This document shows positions 26,003 to 34,808 of a stretch of DNA of 64,000 nt, in pieces. Below the pieces are notes generated by a model, which was not told the DNA's origin, searched no databases, and saw nothing but the letters and a program-made list of their open reading frames with translations. Positions within the stretch are counted from its first letter, which is position 1, and every line of letters starts with the position of its first letter. The translations under genes and the position numbers were made by a program. Origin of the DNA: JBHOQX01 sp042408595 (GTDB taxonomy: Bacteria > Chloroflexota > Chloroflexia > Chloroflexales > Roseiflexaceae). The stretch is from contig JBHOQX010000131.1 of NCBI GenBank assembly GCA_042408595.1, positions 77,546 to 141,545 on the forward strand. The letters run 5' to 3'.

Positions 26003-26046
26003 CTGCATGGGCAATCGACACTCGGCACTCGTGCCGGCGCCAGGCG

Positions 26047-26262
26047 CTACCCCCGGAACGTGTCCCCATGGGCCGACTCGATCTGCAGCTGCCGCACACG
26101 CAGCTCGGCTTCGTCCAGGATGCGCTGGCACACCGCGGCGAGCCGCATCCCTTCCTCGTAGAGCGTCATCGCCTCGGCCAGCGGCAATTCGCCCTGCTCC
26201 AGCCGAGCGACGATCTCCTGCATCCGGGCATAGAGCCCCTCGTAGGTCGCAGATGTCTCCAT
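26047..26262 (-). CDS. xseB: Exodeoxyribonuclease VII small subunit
   Basis: The 71-residue protein METSATYEGLYARMQEIVAR has the typical XseB core LEQGELPLAEAMTLYEEGMR followed by a helical tail. XseB subunits wrap around the large subunit, XseA, to form the exonuclease that degrades single-stranded DNA. The ATG at 26262 is chosen because AAGGAAAC lies just upstream. An earlier in-frame ATG at 26277 has no such site. It lies directly downstream of xseA on the same strand, 90 bases away. Confidence 0.9.
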   Translation of the reverse strand: METSATYEGLYARMQEIVARLEQGELPLAEAMTLYEEGMRLAAVCQRILDEAELRVRQLQIESAHGDTFRG

Positions 26263-26352
26263 AGACGTTTCCTTCAAGACGGCACGGGGACACGAACGGC
26301 GCCGTCACCCGATCAGCCGAGATGGAGCGCTTCATGCCTTATGTCGCCTGCA

Positions 26353-27546
26353 TCACTCAGCGCCCCGCACCCCGGTGAACACGCCCCCGCGCACCGTCAC
26401 CTCGAACGGCTCACCGGCGGCGAGCTGCGCCGGCTCGGTCACCACCTGGCCGTCGGCCTCGCGCCGTACCACGGCGTAGCCCCGGTCGAGCGTCGCTTGC
26501 GGGCTGAGCGCAGCGGCGCGAGCGCGCAGCCCCTCCAGGCGCACCCGGCCCAGCGAGAGCCGGTGGCTGATCTGCGCCCCCGCGCGCCGCATCAGGTCGT
26601 CGATCGCCTGCCGGTCGCGGGCGATGCGCGCGGATGGCGCGTGGGCCGCCAGCCGCCGGCGGGCGTCGGAGAGGCCGGCGGCGGCAGCGCCCAGGCGCGC
26701 GGCGATCGCCTGGGTCAGCCGGGCGCGGCGTTCGTCAAGCGCCCCCTCGAGCGCTTCGACCGTCGGCGTGACAAGTTCGGCGGCGGCGGAGGGCGTCGGC
26801 GCGCGCACATCCGCCACGAAGTCGATGATCGTCGTATCGGTCTCGTGGCCCACCCCGCTGACGACCGGGACGGGGCTGGCGAAGACCGCCCGCGCGACGA
26901 CCTCCTCGTTGAAGCACCAGAGGTCCTCCGCCGAGCCGCCGCCACGGGCCACGATAATCACATCCACCTCCTGCTGGTAGAGCGCGTAGAGCGCCTCGAC
27001 GACCGACTCCGCCGAGCCGCCGCCCTGCACCTGGCATGGCGCAAGCACCACCTCGGCGAGCGGATAGCGCCGCCCGAGCACCTTCAGGATATCCTGCAAC
27101 GCCGCGCCCGCCGGCGAGGTGACGACCCCGATGCGGCGCGGCAGCGGCGGCAGCGGGCGCTTGCGCGAGCCGTCGAACAGGCCCTCGGCGCCGAGGCGGG
27201 CCTTCAGCTCCTCGAAGCGGGCGTGAAGGATGCCGACGCCCGCCGGGCGCAGCATATCCACGTACAACTGCAGCGCCCCGCTCGCCTCGTAGAAGCCAAC
27301 TCGCCCGTGGGCCAGCACCGAATCGCCGTTGCGCGGCGGCGCGCCGATCCGGGCGGCATGCGAGCGCCAGCACGCCACGCCGAGCGCTGCGTCGCCGTGC
27401 CGGAGCTTGAAGTACCAATGGCCCGAGGTCGCCTGGCGAAAATCGAACACCTCGCCCTCGACCCAGAGATCCGCCAGAATCTCGTCGGCATCGATCAGCG
27501 CGGCCAGGTAGGCGTTCAGTTCAGAGACGGTAAAGAGGCGGAGCAT
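26353..27546 (-). CDS. xseA: Exodeoxyribonuclease VII large subunit
   Basis: The 397-residue protein has the N-terminal OB-fold (LWVEGEVFDFRQATSGHWYF) and the catalytic region PLPPLPRRIGVVTSPAGAAL, IIVARGGGSAEDLWCFNEE, VVSGVGHETDTTIIDFVADV and RAPTPSAAAEL, all characteristic of XseA. A coiled-coil section follows. Its C-terminal GYAVVRREADGQVV is the usual RGYA segment. It should cut single-stranded DNA in both directions in DNA repair together with XseB, encoded directly downstream. The ATG at 27546 fits the family start MLRLFTVSELN. Confidence 0.95.
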   Translation of the reverse strand: MLRLFTVSELNAYLAALIDADEILADLWVEGEVFDFRQATSGHWYFKLRHGDAALGVACWRSHAARIGAPPRNGDSVLAHGRVGFYEASGALQLYVDMLRPAGVGILHARFEELKARLGAEGLFDGSRKRPLPPLPRRIGVVTSPAGAALQDILKVLGRRYPLAEVVLAPCQVQGGGSAESVVEALYALYQQEVDVIIVARGGGSAEDLWCFNEEVVARAVFASPVPVVSGVGHETDTTIIDFVADVRAPTPSAAAELVTPTVEALEGALDERRARLTQAIAARLGAAAAGLSDARRRLAAHAPSARIARDRQAIDDLMRRAGAQISHRLSLGRVRLEGLRARAAALSPQATLDRGYAVVRREADGQVVTEPAQLAAGEPFEVTVRGGVFTGVRGAE

Positions 27547-27606
27547 GAAAGAGCGCTGAGTAGGGATTCATGATGCATGACGAGTGCTGCGTGACACGAC
27601 AGACGT

Positions 27607-27713
27607 GGGGAGGAGGTTTCGCGGGACGAAGCCCCTCCGAAGCTCCTGCTCGGGCGCGTGTGTGGGCGCGAAAAAGAACTTCTACAAAGGGCCTGCGGCC
27701 TGCCACACCTCCC
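27607..27713. repeat. Pair of dispersed GC-rich palindromic elements upstream of xseA
   Basis: Two elements lie in the 267-base spacer between accB and xseA: one around 27607-27648 (GACGAAGCCCCTCC followed by GAAGCTCC) and one around 27686-27713 (GGGCCTGCGGCC followed by CACACCTCCC). Both match the pattern of a short hairpin and then ACCTCC or AGCTCC, also seen at 16930-16957, 44781-44810 and 45044-45070. Confidence 0.5.
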
Positions 27714-27813
27714 GCGCCGCGGGCGACCGCGTCCGTCCGGCGAGCGATGGATACGTGATGGATAAGGAGACGACAATCGGGATGCGCAACGACCTCGATC
27801 TGCACTCTGTAAC

Positions 27814-28362
27814 CTACACCGGTTCGACATACATCAGCGCCTGGCCGTACTCGACCGGCTGCCCGCTGCTGACCACGATACGCGTGATACGGCCGGCGAC
27901 TTCGCTCTCGATCTCGTTCATGATCTTCATCGCTTCGACAATCCCCACCGTGTCACCGACCTGCACCTGGTCGCCAACCTGGACAAACGGCCGGTCCTTG
28001 GGCGATGACGAGGCGTAGAAGGTGCCGACCATCGGCGCGGTGATGGCGACCTCGCGGCCGCTTGCCGCGTCGGCACCCGCAGCGGGCGCGCCGTCGTCGG
28101 CCGCGGCACGGGGGAAGGGGGCAGCCGGCGGGAGCGGGCTGTTCAGCGCAGGCGGCACCGCCGGCCCCAGCGACGGGGCGACGACGATCGGCTGCATGCT
28201 GCCAGCAGGCGCCCCGCGCTTGATATGCAACTTGGCGTCGCCTCGCTCGATCTTGACTTCGGTGATATCGGTCTCGCTGATGAGACGGAGAAGCTCGCGC
28301 ACGGCGCTCAGCCCGAACTCATCCTCCGGTGCGCCCGGTTCGTCGCGTATGCTGTCGCTCAT
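27814..28362 (-). CDS. accB: Biotin carboxyl carrier protein of acetyl-CoA carboxylase
   Basis: The protein has an N-terminal helical segment typical of AccB (FGLSAVRELLRLISETDITE, VKIERGDAKLHIKRG), a long Ala/Pro-rich linker, and a C-terminal biotinyl domain starting ITAPMVGTFYASSSPKDRPF with the biotin-acceptor site EAMKIMNEIE. It carries carboxybiotin between the biotin carboxylase and carboxyltransferase subunits in malonyl-CoA formation; those partners are not in the window. The start is uncertain. ATG 28362 has GGAG 12 bases upstream, and in-frame ATG 28380 or GTG 28383 are alternatives. An extended -10 box lies at 28410-28415. Confidence 0.9.
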   Translation of the reverse strand: MSDSIRDEPGAPEDEFGLSAVRELLRLISETDITEVKIERGDAKLHIKRGAPAGSMQPIVVAPSLGPAVPPALNSPLPPAAPFPRAAADDGAPAAGADAASGREVAITAPMVGTFYASSSPKDRPFVQVGDQVQVGDTVGIVEAMKIMNEIESEVAGRITRIVVSSGQPVEYGQALMYVEPV

Positions 28363-28383
28363 GGCGGCGGGTGTCTCCATCAC

Positions 28384-28721
28384 GCGGATGTCGCAGGCTA
28401 CGACGGGCCATTATAGCACAGCGGCACGGCGCGAGGATGCGGGGCCGGCGGCCCAAGGTGGGCGAGGGCGCGGGACGGGGGACGAAAGACTCCGACCCTG
28501 ATCGGCACGAAGGGAAAGACGACAGCACGCCAGACCGGAGTGCCAGCCCCGGGCCGGAGGCGTTCGTCCTTCGCCGGTAGACAATGGACGGCGGAGGCGC
28601 GACGGTCGACCAGGGACGGTGGACGAACGTCAGCTGTGCTGGCTTAGCAGCTCGTAGCGATCGGTACAGCCTGCATCCGTCCGTCGCCCTTCGTCGTTCG
28701 CCGCCCGTCCTTCGTCGCCCG
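28384..28721. other. 338-base spacer between rfbB and accB
   Basis: The accB end holds a -10 box. The rfbB end, about 28681-28721, is made of degenerate 7-8 bp units (on the minus strand GACGAAGG, ACGGGCGG, CGAACGAC, GAAGGGCG and ACGGACGG follow one another). The middle holds related GGACGAA/GGGACGG strings. No gene is recognised. Confidence 0.5.
28410..28415 (-). promoter_or_regulatory. Extended -10 promoter element upstream of accB
   Basis: On the minus strand TATAAT is preceded directly by TGC. No -35 match is seen at 16-18 bases. The predicted start lies about 25-40 bases before the possible accB start codons. Confidence 0.6.
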
Positions 28722-29735
28722 CTACGCCCGCTCGACATACTGCCGACGGTAGTACTCCAGGTACTCGCCGGTCTTGATCGGGCGCCACCAGGCCTCGTTG
28801 TCCAGGAACCAGCGCACGGTCAGCTCGAGTGCCTCGTCGAAGGTATGGCGGCTGGCCCAGCCGAGCGCCCGCAGCTTGGAGGTGTCCAAGGCATAGCGGC
28901 GGTCGTGCCCGGCGCGGTCGGGCACGAAAGTGATCAGGCTGTGCGGTTTGCCGAGCAGGTCGAGCACCTTGCGCGCCATGTCGATGTTGTGGGTCTCGAC
29001 GCCGGTGCCGACGTTATAGGCCTCGCCGGGGGCGCCGCGATGTAACACGATGTCGATCGCCTCGCAGTGGTCGGCGACGTACTGGTAATCACGCATCTGC
29101 ATGCCGTCGCCGTAGAGCGGCAGCGGGATATCGTCGATCGCGTTGGTGATGAACAGCGGCAGCGCCTTCTCCGGGTAGTGGTAGGGGCCGATGTTGTTCG
29201 ACCCGCGGGTGATGGTGGTGTACAGGCCATAGGTGATGTGGTAGGCGTAGACCAGGTGCTCGGCGCCGGCTTTGCTGGCCGAGTACGGGCTGCGCGGCTC
29301 CAGCGGGTCGCCCTCGCGCGAGCGGGCCGGCGCGGGGATGGCGCCGTAGACCTCGTCGGTGCTGATCTGGTGGAAACGCGGCAGCTTCAGCTCGCGCGCC
29401 ACTTCCAGCAGCGTCCACGTGCCGTTGACGTTGGTCGTCACAACCGCGTCGGGCGCCATGATCGATCGGTCGACGTGCGTCTCGGCGGCGAAGTTGACGA
29501 TGGCATCGATATCGTAGCGCTGCACCGTCTCGCGCACGCGCGCCATATCGCAGATATCACCGCGCACGAAGGCGAAGCGCGGGTCGCTCTCGAAACGCTG
29601 GACGTTCTCCAGCCGCCCGGCGTAGGTTAACTTATCATAGACGACGATCCGGTAGTTCGGATAGCGGGCGAGCATGTGATCAACGAAGTTGCTCCCGATG
29701 AAGCCGGCGCCGCCGGTGACGAGCAGATTGCGCAT
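28722..29735 (-). CDS. rfbB: dTDP-glucose 4,6-dehydratase
   Basis: The 337-residue protein is an extended short-chain dehydrogenase: NAD-binding LLVTGGAGFIGSNFVDHML, dehydratase-specific KLTYAGRLENVQRF, catalytic HQISTDEVYGAIP (Ser/Thr, Asp, Glu) and SPYSASKAGAEHLVYAY (Tyr-x3-Lys), then GSNNIGPYHYPEKALPLF. This combination identifies RmlB/RfbB, which makes dTDP-4-keto-6-deoxyglucose for rhamnose and other deoxysugars of surface glycans. No other rml gene is nearby, so it is an isolated member. The ATG at 29735 has AAGG upstream and its own promoter at 29793-29820. Confidence 0.94.
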   Translation of the reverse strand: MRNLLVTGGAGFIGSNFVDHMLARYPNYRIVVYDKLTYAGRLENVQRFESDPRFAFVRGDICDMARVRETVQRYDIDAIVNFAAETHVDRSIMAPDAVVTTNVNGTWTLLEVARELKLPRFHQISTDEVYGAIPAPARSREGDPLEPRSPYSASKAGAEHLVYAYHITYGLYTTITRGSNNIGPYHYPEKALPLFITNAIDDIPLPLYGDGMQMRDYQYVADHCEAIDIVLHRGAPGEAYNVGTGVETHNIDMARKVLDLLGKPHSLITFVPDRAGHDRRYALDTSKLRALGWASRHTFDEALELTVRWFLDNEAWWRPIKTGEYLEYYRRQYVERA

Positions 29736-29792
29736 GGGCCTTCCCCTGAGCGTAAGGTTCGGTTGGTCGGACGGCGCGGTGCGCCGCCGCCG

Positions 29793-29820
29793 AGTCTAGC
29801 ATACGGGCGGGGAATGTCAA
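29793..29820 (-). promoter_or_regulatory. Sigma-70-type promoter of rfbB
   Basis: On the minus strand TTGACA and TAGACT are separated by 16 bases. The predicted start is about 50 bases before the rfbB ATG. Confidence 0.6.
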
Positions 29821-29973
29821 TGACAACAGGGATGACAGGTTGCTCATCGGCGGGGGAGCAGGCGGTTGAGGCCAGCGCCGCCGAGCCGGCGTGGTTCCCG
29901 GAGCGCCGGGCGTGTTCGAGGCGAATCCGGCCCGGCGCGCACGGCCGGCGCGGGAAGCGGAGGGGCGACGGGG

Positions 29974-31014
<1,041 letters not shown>

Positions 31015-31441
31015 CTTGTGCTCCTCGCGCACTCGGACCGGTCTGCCGCATGGCCAGCAGACAGGTATGTGCGTATGATACGCGGGGGGCGTGGGCGTGG
31101 ATGTCTGGCACGGCAGCGGCGGGCGGGCGGGGCGCGTGCTGCCCGCGCCGCCACAGCCGCGCGCCCCGGCACGATTGTCGGTTGACAGGCCGCACGCGGC
31201 GGGGCGGTGCGGGCGACCGCGTAAGCTCTGTTTATTGAATAGTACGAAACACCTGCGGCGCGTGTACTGCACCATCGGTGAGACAGCGCCTGGACGCATG
31301 GCCAGGCGCACGGCCACCGACCTGTTTCATGGCGCCGCGGCAGACTCTCGCCGCCGACGTAGCGAGCAGGGCAAGCGGGCTATGTTCGCGCAGAGTCGCA
31401 GAGGAGCACCAGGCCGGCTGGGGAAGCTGCGCGGCGCAGGC
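31015..31441. other. 427-base spacer upstream of the sigma-factor gene
   Basis: No gene is recognised. An A+T-rich patch at about 31230-31256 could hold a promoter, but I could not assign clear -35 and -10 boxes. At about 31389-31404 two octamer-like units, CGCAGAGT and CGCAGAGG, follow each other. The left part is GC-rich and featureless. Confidence 0.4.
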
Positions 31442-32494
31442 TTACGCCTCGCGCGCGACGATAAAGGCGCAGATCTCTTCGAGCGCACGTGTCGTGGCTG
31501 AGGGCGGGAAACCCTGGAGCGAGGCAGCCGCCCGTTCTACCGTCGCGCGTGCCTCGTCGAGGGCGCGATCCACGCCGCCGGCCGCGATCACCGCCGCGAT
31601 CAGCTCCGGCACGCGCCGCGGGTCGGGGCGGGCGGTGCGGGCGACCTCCTGGAGCAGCGGGTCGCTTCCTTCAGCGACGGCGTAGATCAGGGGAAGCGTC
31701 AGGGTGCCTTCGCGCAGATCGTTTCCGGCCGGCTTGCCGAGCAGCGCCTCGTCGCCGGTATAGTCCAACACGTCGTCCACGATCTGGAAGGCGACGCCAA
31801 GCTCGTAACCGAAGCGCCCGAGCGCCGCGATCTCGGCCTCGCTCCCCCCGCCGACCGCCATGCCGGCTTTGCACGCCGCCTCGAAGAGCGCGGCGGTCTT
31901 GCAGCCGATCTTGTAGCGGTACTGCGCAACCGCCGTCTCCGTCGGCAGGAGCTGCGTGACTGGGCTCAGCTCGCCCTCCACGACCGTTTGCGCCGCGTCG
32001 GCATAGAAGCGGATGATGCGCGGATCCGGCTCGGCGGCCAGCTCATCCGCCGCGAGCGCGAAAAAGTAGTCACCTAGCATCAGGGCCACGTCTCGGTCCC
32101 AGCGGGCATGGACAGTCACGCGACCACGGCGCCGGCCGGCGTTGTCCACCAGGTCATCGTGCACCAGCGAGGCGGCATGGAGCAACTCCACCGCCGCCGC
32201 AGGGCGGATGGCGCGCGCCAGGTCGTAGTCGCCCAGGCGAGCGGCCAGCAGCACGAGCGCCGCGCGCAGGCGCTTGCCGCCCGCCGCGACCGTGTAGGCG
32301 CCGGCCTCCGCCAGCAGCGGCGAGCGCGCGGCGGTGCGCCGCAGCATGTGTGCTTCGACCGCCACCAGATCGTCCGCGAGCGCGGCACGCTGCACGATGT
32401 CGCTCAGCCCAAGGGGTAGCACGGGCAGCGGGGCGGGCTGGAAATTCACCGCCGCAGGGACGGCGATATCGAGACGGGCCGAGGACTGAGCCAT
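31442..32494 (-). CDS. Polyprenyl diphosphate synthase (trans-type, long chain)
   Basis: The 350-residue protein carries the two aspartate-rich motifs of trans-prenyltransferases: LLHAASLVHDDLVDNAGRRR (first motif, DDxxD) and VAFQIVDDVLDYTGDE (second motif, DDxxD). GGKRLRAALVLLAARL supplies the substrate-binding Lys-Arg-Arg. It condenses isopentenyl diphosphate units to a long-chain polyprenyl diphosphate, used for quinone side chains or lipid carriers; chain length cannot be read from sequence. The ATG at 32494 follows AAAGGTGG. A GTG three codons earlier is an alternative. Its promoter lies at 32611-32639. Confidence 0.92.
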   Translation of the reverse strand: MAQSSARLDIAVPAAVNFQPAPLPVLPLGLSDIVQRAALADDLVAVEAHMLRRTAARSPLLAEAGAYTVAAGGKRLRAALVLLAARLGDYDLARAIRPAAAVELLHAASLVHDDLVDNAGRRRGRVTVHARWDRDVALMLGDYFFALAADELAAEPDPRIIRFYADAAQTVVEGELSPVTQLLPTETAVAQYRYKIGCKTAALFEAACKAGMAVGGGSEAEIAALGRFGYELGVAFQIVDDVLDYTGDEALLGKPAGNDLREGTLTLPLIYAVAEGSDPLLQEVARTARPDPRRVPELIAAVIAAGGVDRALDEARATVERAAASLQGFPPSATTRALEEICAFIVAREA

Positions 32495-32835
32495 CCTCGC
32501 CACCTTTCTAGGTGCGCGGTGGGCAGGGACGAGCGCACGAGAGCCGCCGGCCCACTTGCAGCTCCGCCCAGCTTCCCGAGCCGGGTACGCTCACGTCATT
32601 GATAATGTTAAATATATCACAATCTATGGTGGGCGTCAATGACCGAACGGATGAGTTTGCGCGCCAGGGAAACTATCACTACACCCGCGCCCGCCGCCCC
32701 GTCGGCCCAGGCAGCGGGTCGCCGGGCCTCGCCGCCAGCGGGCGGCCGCACACCTTCAGTCGGTGGCGCGACACATGCGCGGCGGAGCCTGGGCATGGGT
32801 GCCCGCCAGTGACCTCGGTCGTTTTGATCTACGCA
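32495..32835. other. 341-base spacer upstream of the polyprenyl synthase
   Basis: The first 145 bases hold the leader and promoter of the polyprenyl synthase, including an A+T-rich core at about 32597-32630. The rest, up to the end of the histidine phosphatase gene, is GC-rich with only a short GGGCA/TGCCC hairpin near 32790-32805. No gene is recognised. Confidence 0.45.
32611..32639 (-). promoter_or_regulatory. Sigma-70-type promoter of the polyprenyl synthase gene
   Basis: On the minus strand TTGACG and TATATT are separated by 17 bases within an unusually A+T-rich stretch. The leader to the ATG would be about 110 bases. Confidence 0.7.
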
Positions 32836-33477
32836 CTAGATCGCCTTCTGGTTTTCGCGCGCCGTCTCGAGACGGCCCAGGTGGCAGGCCTCGCTCAGAC
32901 TCACGAGGTAGGGCAGGTCATCGCCATATTCGATGACGCTGATGCTCGCATTGGTCACCCAGATCCGGTTGATCCGGTCCATATTCATGCCGAGGGCATC
33001 CGCCACAAGAATCTTGACAACGACATCATGCGTTGAAATCAGCACGTTCTCGCCGCTGTGTTGGCACAGCAGTCGGTCCTTGAAGTCGAGAACGCGCTTG
33101 AGAATATTGCTGAAGCTCTCGCCGCCCGGCATTTGCGCCCGGGTCGGATACTGGCGCCATTCGCGCAGTCCGTCGCCATAGCATGCCAGCACTTCTTCGA
33201 GCAAGAGCCCTTCCCACGCCCCGTGGTTGATTTCGAGCAGCTCCGGTGCGGTGTGAAAAGGCACGTTCGGGTGGAAGCGCGCCACCGCCTGTGCCGTCTT
33301 GTAGGCGCGCTGGAGCGGGCTGGAGTAGATGACGTTGATCGGCTCGTTGCGCAGGCGCGCCGCCAGCGCCCCGGCCTGGCGCAGCCCCAGCTCGGAGAGC
33401 GGCGCATCCTGCTGGCCCTGATAGCGCCCGATGCGGTTCCATTCGCTTTCGCCGTGACGGATGATGATGAGTCGCAT
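32836..33477 (-). CDS. Histidine phosphatase superfamily protein (phosphoglycerate-mutase-like)
   Basis: The 213-residue protein begins MRLIIIRHGESEWNRIGRYQ, with the catalytic RHGE and the QGQQDAPLSELG loop. It continues with VIYSSPLQRAYKTAQAVA, the proton-donor region ELLEINHGAWEG, and the second catalytic His in VLISTHDVVVKIL. The set matches broad-specificity phosphatases and cofactor-dependent phosphoglycerate mutases. The substrate cannot be decided. The ATG at 33477 fits the family start; a short AGGA lies upstream. A 24-bp hairpin array lies in its upstream spacer. Confidence 0.9.
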   Translation of the reverse strand: MRLIIIRHGESEWNRIGRYQGQQDAPLSELGLRQAGALAARLRNEPINVIYSSPLQRAYKTAQAVARFHPNVPFHTAPELLEINHGAWEGLLLEEVLACYGDGLREWRQYPTRAQMPGGESFSNILKRVLDFKDRLLCQHSGENVLISTHDVVVKILVADALGMNMDRINRIWVTNASISVIEYGDDLPYLVSLSEACHLGRLETARENQKAI

Positions 33478-33518
33478 GCCGATCGATCCTGACACTCTAG
33501 CGATCTCGGGTGAATTGT

Positions 33519-33612
33519 CGTGCCGCCTTCAGGCGGCGTCTGCGTACCGCCTGAAGGCGGCGTCTGCGTACCGCCTGAAGGCGGCGTCCGCGTACCGCCT
33601 GAAGGCGGCACG
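33519..33612. repeat. 24-bp tandem hairpin array (4 units)
   Basis: Four units, each with the palindrome CCGCC-N4-GGCGG, are spaced 24 bases apart, joined by GTCTGCGTA or GTCCGCGTA. The first unit has TTCA as loop and the next three TGAA, so the array as a whole is closed by inverted outer ends (GTCGTGCC on the left, GGCACGAC on the right). Either strand would encode PPEGG/PPSGG-type peptides. Units are nearly identical, which points to recent expansion. Confidence 0.85.
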
Positions 33613-33772
33613 ACGTTGATCCTTACGAATTCAGATAGGACTGCTATAGTGGCGCTCTGTGCCTCCTGCGAGCTCCCGTCTGCAGGCGCCGCCACCCGCG
33701 GCATTATAGCCGAAAACATCGGGAGCCGATTTGTGGTACCATGCGCCCGAACGACCCGCTCCGGTGACGACT

Positions 33773-34708
33773 ATGCTGCAGCAGCCCCCGCTCGTCCCCT
33801 CCGACCCGAGTCTGACTTTCCGGCTCCGCGCGACGCTCGACAGGCTCGAACGCCAGGTGGTCGTGATGTACGACACGCCCGGCGGTACCGCCGAGGCAAT
33901 CGCCCAGGCCGACGAACTGGCTGCGTTGCTGGCCGCGCTGGCCGGGCAGCGTGTCGATCTGCGCGCCGAGGAGAGCCGGGTGGAGGCGCTGCGGCAGCGG
34001 CTGGAGCGCGAGGCGGTACGGATCGTGCGCCACGTCGAGCGAAACGACCAGGCCGCCCGGCTGGCCGGCAGCCCGACATGGGAGCGGCTGCGCGCTCAGG
34101 CGCTGGCCACCCGCCGCCGGAGGCTCCGGCGCGCGCTGGTTACGGGGGCGGCGCTGGCAGTGGTCGTCGCGGCGCTGGCGATCATCCTCCCGCGCCTGCC
34201 ATCCGGCCCGCCGCGCGCCAACACCAGCCGAATCGAAGAGCGGCTGCTGGCAAACGATCTGCCGGGCGCGCTGGAGGTGGCCCGCCAGGAGCAGGCCCGC
34301 GCGCCGAACGACCCGGACATCTGGCTCTGGACCGGCGCGCTGGAGCTCAAGGCCGGCGACAGGCCCGCCGCGGAACGAGCCTGGTCGCAGGCCCGCGGCC
34401 TCTACGGCGGCGATGAGCGCGCCTTCCTGATCGACCGCGGCGCGATCTGCACCCAGCTTGGCCTGCTGGACGCGGCGCAGGCCGACGCCGAGGCGCTTCT
34501 GAGGCTGCCGGACGGCGCCGGCTTCGGCAACCTGTTGCTGGCGCAGGTGAAAGAGGCCCGCGGCGACCGCGCCGGCGCGATCGCCGCGCTGGAGGAGGCG
34601 GCGCGCCTCGCCGACGCGAGCGGTGACGCGCAACTGGCCGTGATCGCCAAGGCCCGACTGGCGGTGATGATGCAGCAGATCAGCCCCTTCCCGACCCCGA
34701 CCCCCTAG
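33773..34708 (+). CDS. Single-pass membrane protein with coiled coil and TPR-like repeats
   Basis: The 311-residue protein has an N-terminal charged coiled-coil region (TFRLRATLDRLERQ, VEALRQRLEREAVRIVRHVE) and one membrane helix near residues 121-142 (LVTGAALAVVVAALAIILP). TPR-like helices follow (DPDIWLWTGALELKAGDRPA, FGNLLLAQVKEARGDRAGAI, ALEEAARLADASGDAQLAVI). The repeats should face the outside and bind a protein partner; no function is known. The ATG at 33773 is plausible but its ribosome-binding site is weak, and GTG 33764 is an alternative. An extended -10-like TACCAT preceded by TGG lies at 33737-33742. Confidence 0.75.
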   Translation: MLQQPPLVPSDPSLTFRLRATLDRLERQVVVMYDTPGGTAEAIAQADELAALLAALAGQRVDLRAEESRVEALRQRLEREAVRIVRHVERNDQAARLAGSPTWERLRAQALATRRRRLRRALVTGAALAVVVAALAIILPRLPSGPPRANTSRIEERLLANDLPGALEVARQEQARAPNDPDIWLWTGALELKAGDRPAAERAWSQARGLYGGDERAFLIDRGAICTQLGLLDAAQADAEALLRLPDGAGFGNLLLAQVKEARGDRAGAIAALEEAARLADASGDAQLAVIAKARLAVMMQQISPFPTPTP

Positions 34709-34752
34709 CGCACCTGCTCCGGCCGCGGCGGCGGGGGCAGGCATCGGGCGCT

Positions 34753-34778
34753 AAAAAAACGGGCCGTATCCCGCCCGT
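34753..34778 (-). terminator. Rho-independent terminator of the HerA-like gene
   Basis: On the minus strand ACGGGC, an 8-base loop and GCCCGT are followed by seven T residues. It lies 31 bases beyond the stop codon of the HerA-like gene, in the convergent gap with the TPR gene. Confidence 0.85.
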
Positions 34779-34808
34779 GCCGCTGCATCAGCCGGCGCCG
34801 GCGCCCAG

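Noticed and set aside
33519..33612. CRISPR array
   Set aside because: Units follow each other with no unique spacers, the units are only 24 bases, and no cas gene is present.
33520..33720. Open frames on both strands across the 24-bp array that encode PPEGG/PPSGG repeats
   Set aside because: The peptides come only from the hairpin repeat. No ribosome-binding site or conserved flanking domain supports a protein.
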